Of a DNA stretch of 64,000 bases, positions 63,575 through 64,000 are shown piece after piece; within the stretch, counting starts at the first letter, position 1, and every line of letters begins with the position of its first letter. Where the stretch lies: NCBI GenBank assembly GCA_038206725.1, contig JBBRAO010000008.1, positions 17,574 through 81,573 of the forward strand, given 5' to 3'. The position numbers and the translations under genes were made by a program. Origin of the DNA: JBAXXL01 sp038206725 (GTDB lineage Bacteria; Bacteroidota; Ignavibacteria; Kapaibacteriales; UBA2268). The notes beneath the pieces were generated by a model that searched no databases, had not been told where the DNA came from, and saw only the letters and a program-made list of their open reading frames with translations.

Positions 63575-64000
63575 TTAAAACCTGCACTTATAAATTAGCA
63601 ATTGATGATATAGCTTATCTTCAGCGAAGTGCCTGTTCATCTCGTCCTTAACAACGCTAAACTTTTTACCGAATTGAAGTAATTTTTTCTCATCCAACGT
63701 AACGTCAATATAATAAACCTTGTCTTTGTCGAAACGCAAACGATTCACACTACCATTTAACGGGAAGTTACCTTTTGATAGAGTTGAGGATACGTCAGGA
63801 TAAGCATCCTTTAGCTCTTTGTCGAAAAGCACCCATTTATCGTTTTTCCTTTTCCAAATATTGCAATAATGAACAAAATTAGCTTTCTCATCAAGGCTCG
63901 GTCCGTTATAAAAAACAAGCAATGTCGAATCGTTAGCAAAATTTACAGAAATCATTCTACACCCTTCAGCATTATCTGTTTTTGTCAAATGATCAATTAT
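63575..64000 (-). CDS. Hypothetical protein, 5' end beyond the window
   Basis: The minus-strand frame is open to the window edge (I-I-D-H-L-T-K-T-D-N), so the N-terminus is missing. The visible 141 residues include S-T-L-L-V-F-Y-N-G-P, W-K-R-K-N-D-K-W-V-L-F-D-K-E-L and Y-Y-I-D-V-T-L-D-E-K-K-L, a beta-rich pattern with no recognised family. A TTG at 63988 is unlikely to be the true start. It heads the group with the CxxC lipoproteins. Confidence 0.55.
   Translation of the reverse strand: MIDHLTKTDNAEGCRMISVNFANDSTLLVFYNGPSLDEKANFVHYCNIWKRKNDKWVLFDKELKDAYPDVSSTLSKGNFPLNGSVNRLRFDKDKVYYIDVTLDEKKLLQFGKKFSVVKDEMNRHFAEDKLYHQLLIYKCRF

Overview
This is an AT-rich bacterial chromosome segment, most likely from the Bacteroidota/Chlorobi (FCB) group. 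A member of the Ignavibacteria or Candidatus Kapabacteria kind would fit, but that placement is inference. The evidence is five clear and one weak type IX secretion (T9SS) C-terminal sorting domains, promoter-like boxes matching the Bacteroidota TTTG/TAnnTTTG consensus, few strong Shine-Dalgarno sites, OmpA-type outer membrane proteins with Gram-negative lipid A genes, and long intergenic regions full of short dispersed repeats. No rRNA, CRISPR array, prophage or complete insertion sequence was seen.

Layout. 1-5.2 kb: the 3' end of alanine racemase, a secreted T9SS protein with a choice-of-anchor-V-like head, an EamA transporter and infC. 5.2-7.5 kb: a decayed patch with a nonsense-interrupted gene, a RelE/Phd-like toxin-antitoxin pair and a CueP-like copper-binding lipoprotein. 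7.6-13.1 kb: a secreted arylsulfotransferase-like protein, lpxH, a PqiC-like lipoprotein and the birA-coaX pair. 13.1-20.1 kb: a hicB remnant, coaBC, a secreted M1 peptidase, an oxidoreductase remnant, a cell-surface protein, cstA and tRNA-Glu(CTC). 20.1-28.5 kb: two OmpA-family paralogues flanking purA, lepB and a YihY/BrkB membrane protein. 28.7-33.7 kb: two secreted proteins, a DJ-1/PfpI protein, a DUF1801 remnant and a membrane-anchored PHP protein.

33.9-43.6 kb holds an unusual pyruvate:ferredoxin oxidoreductase, a DEAD-box helicase, a lipoprotein built from ten carboxypeptidase-regulatory-like repeats and a phosphohexomutase. 43.7-60.8 kb is almost continuous plus-strand coding: a giant VWA/T9SS protein, MauE/DoxX, comF, lysC, trpS, an alpha/beta hydrolase, an orphan OmpR-type regulator, two tandem FKBPs, a DUF374 acyltransferase with lpxK, a class-I amidotransferase lipoprotein, a YitT protein and an MFS exporter. 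61-64 kb is minus strand: lipA, two thioredoxin-like lipoprotein paralogues, a small membrane protein and a truncated gene at the window edge.

How they fit together. Cofactor genes (birA, coaX, coaBC, lipA), the 2-oxoacid oxidoreductase and cstA suggest central metabolism around pyruvate and acetyl-CoA. lpxH, lpxK, DUF374, the OmpA proteins, lepB and the PqiC-like lipoprotein serve the envelope. The strongest candidate for something undescribed is the NifJ-type oxidoreductase at 33946-37140. It keeps the thiamine site and the proximal [4Fe-4S] ligands but lacks the entire internal 2x[4Fe-4S] ferredoxin domain. Other leads are the Cys-rich repeat lipoprotein, the CueP-like lipoprotein, the CxxC lipoprotein pair and several dispersed intergenic repeat families.
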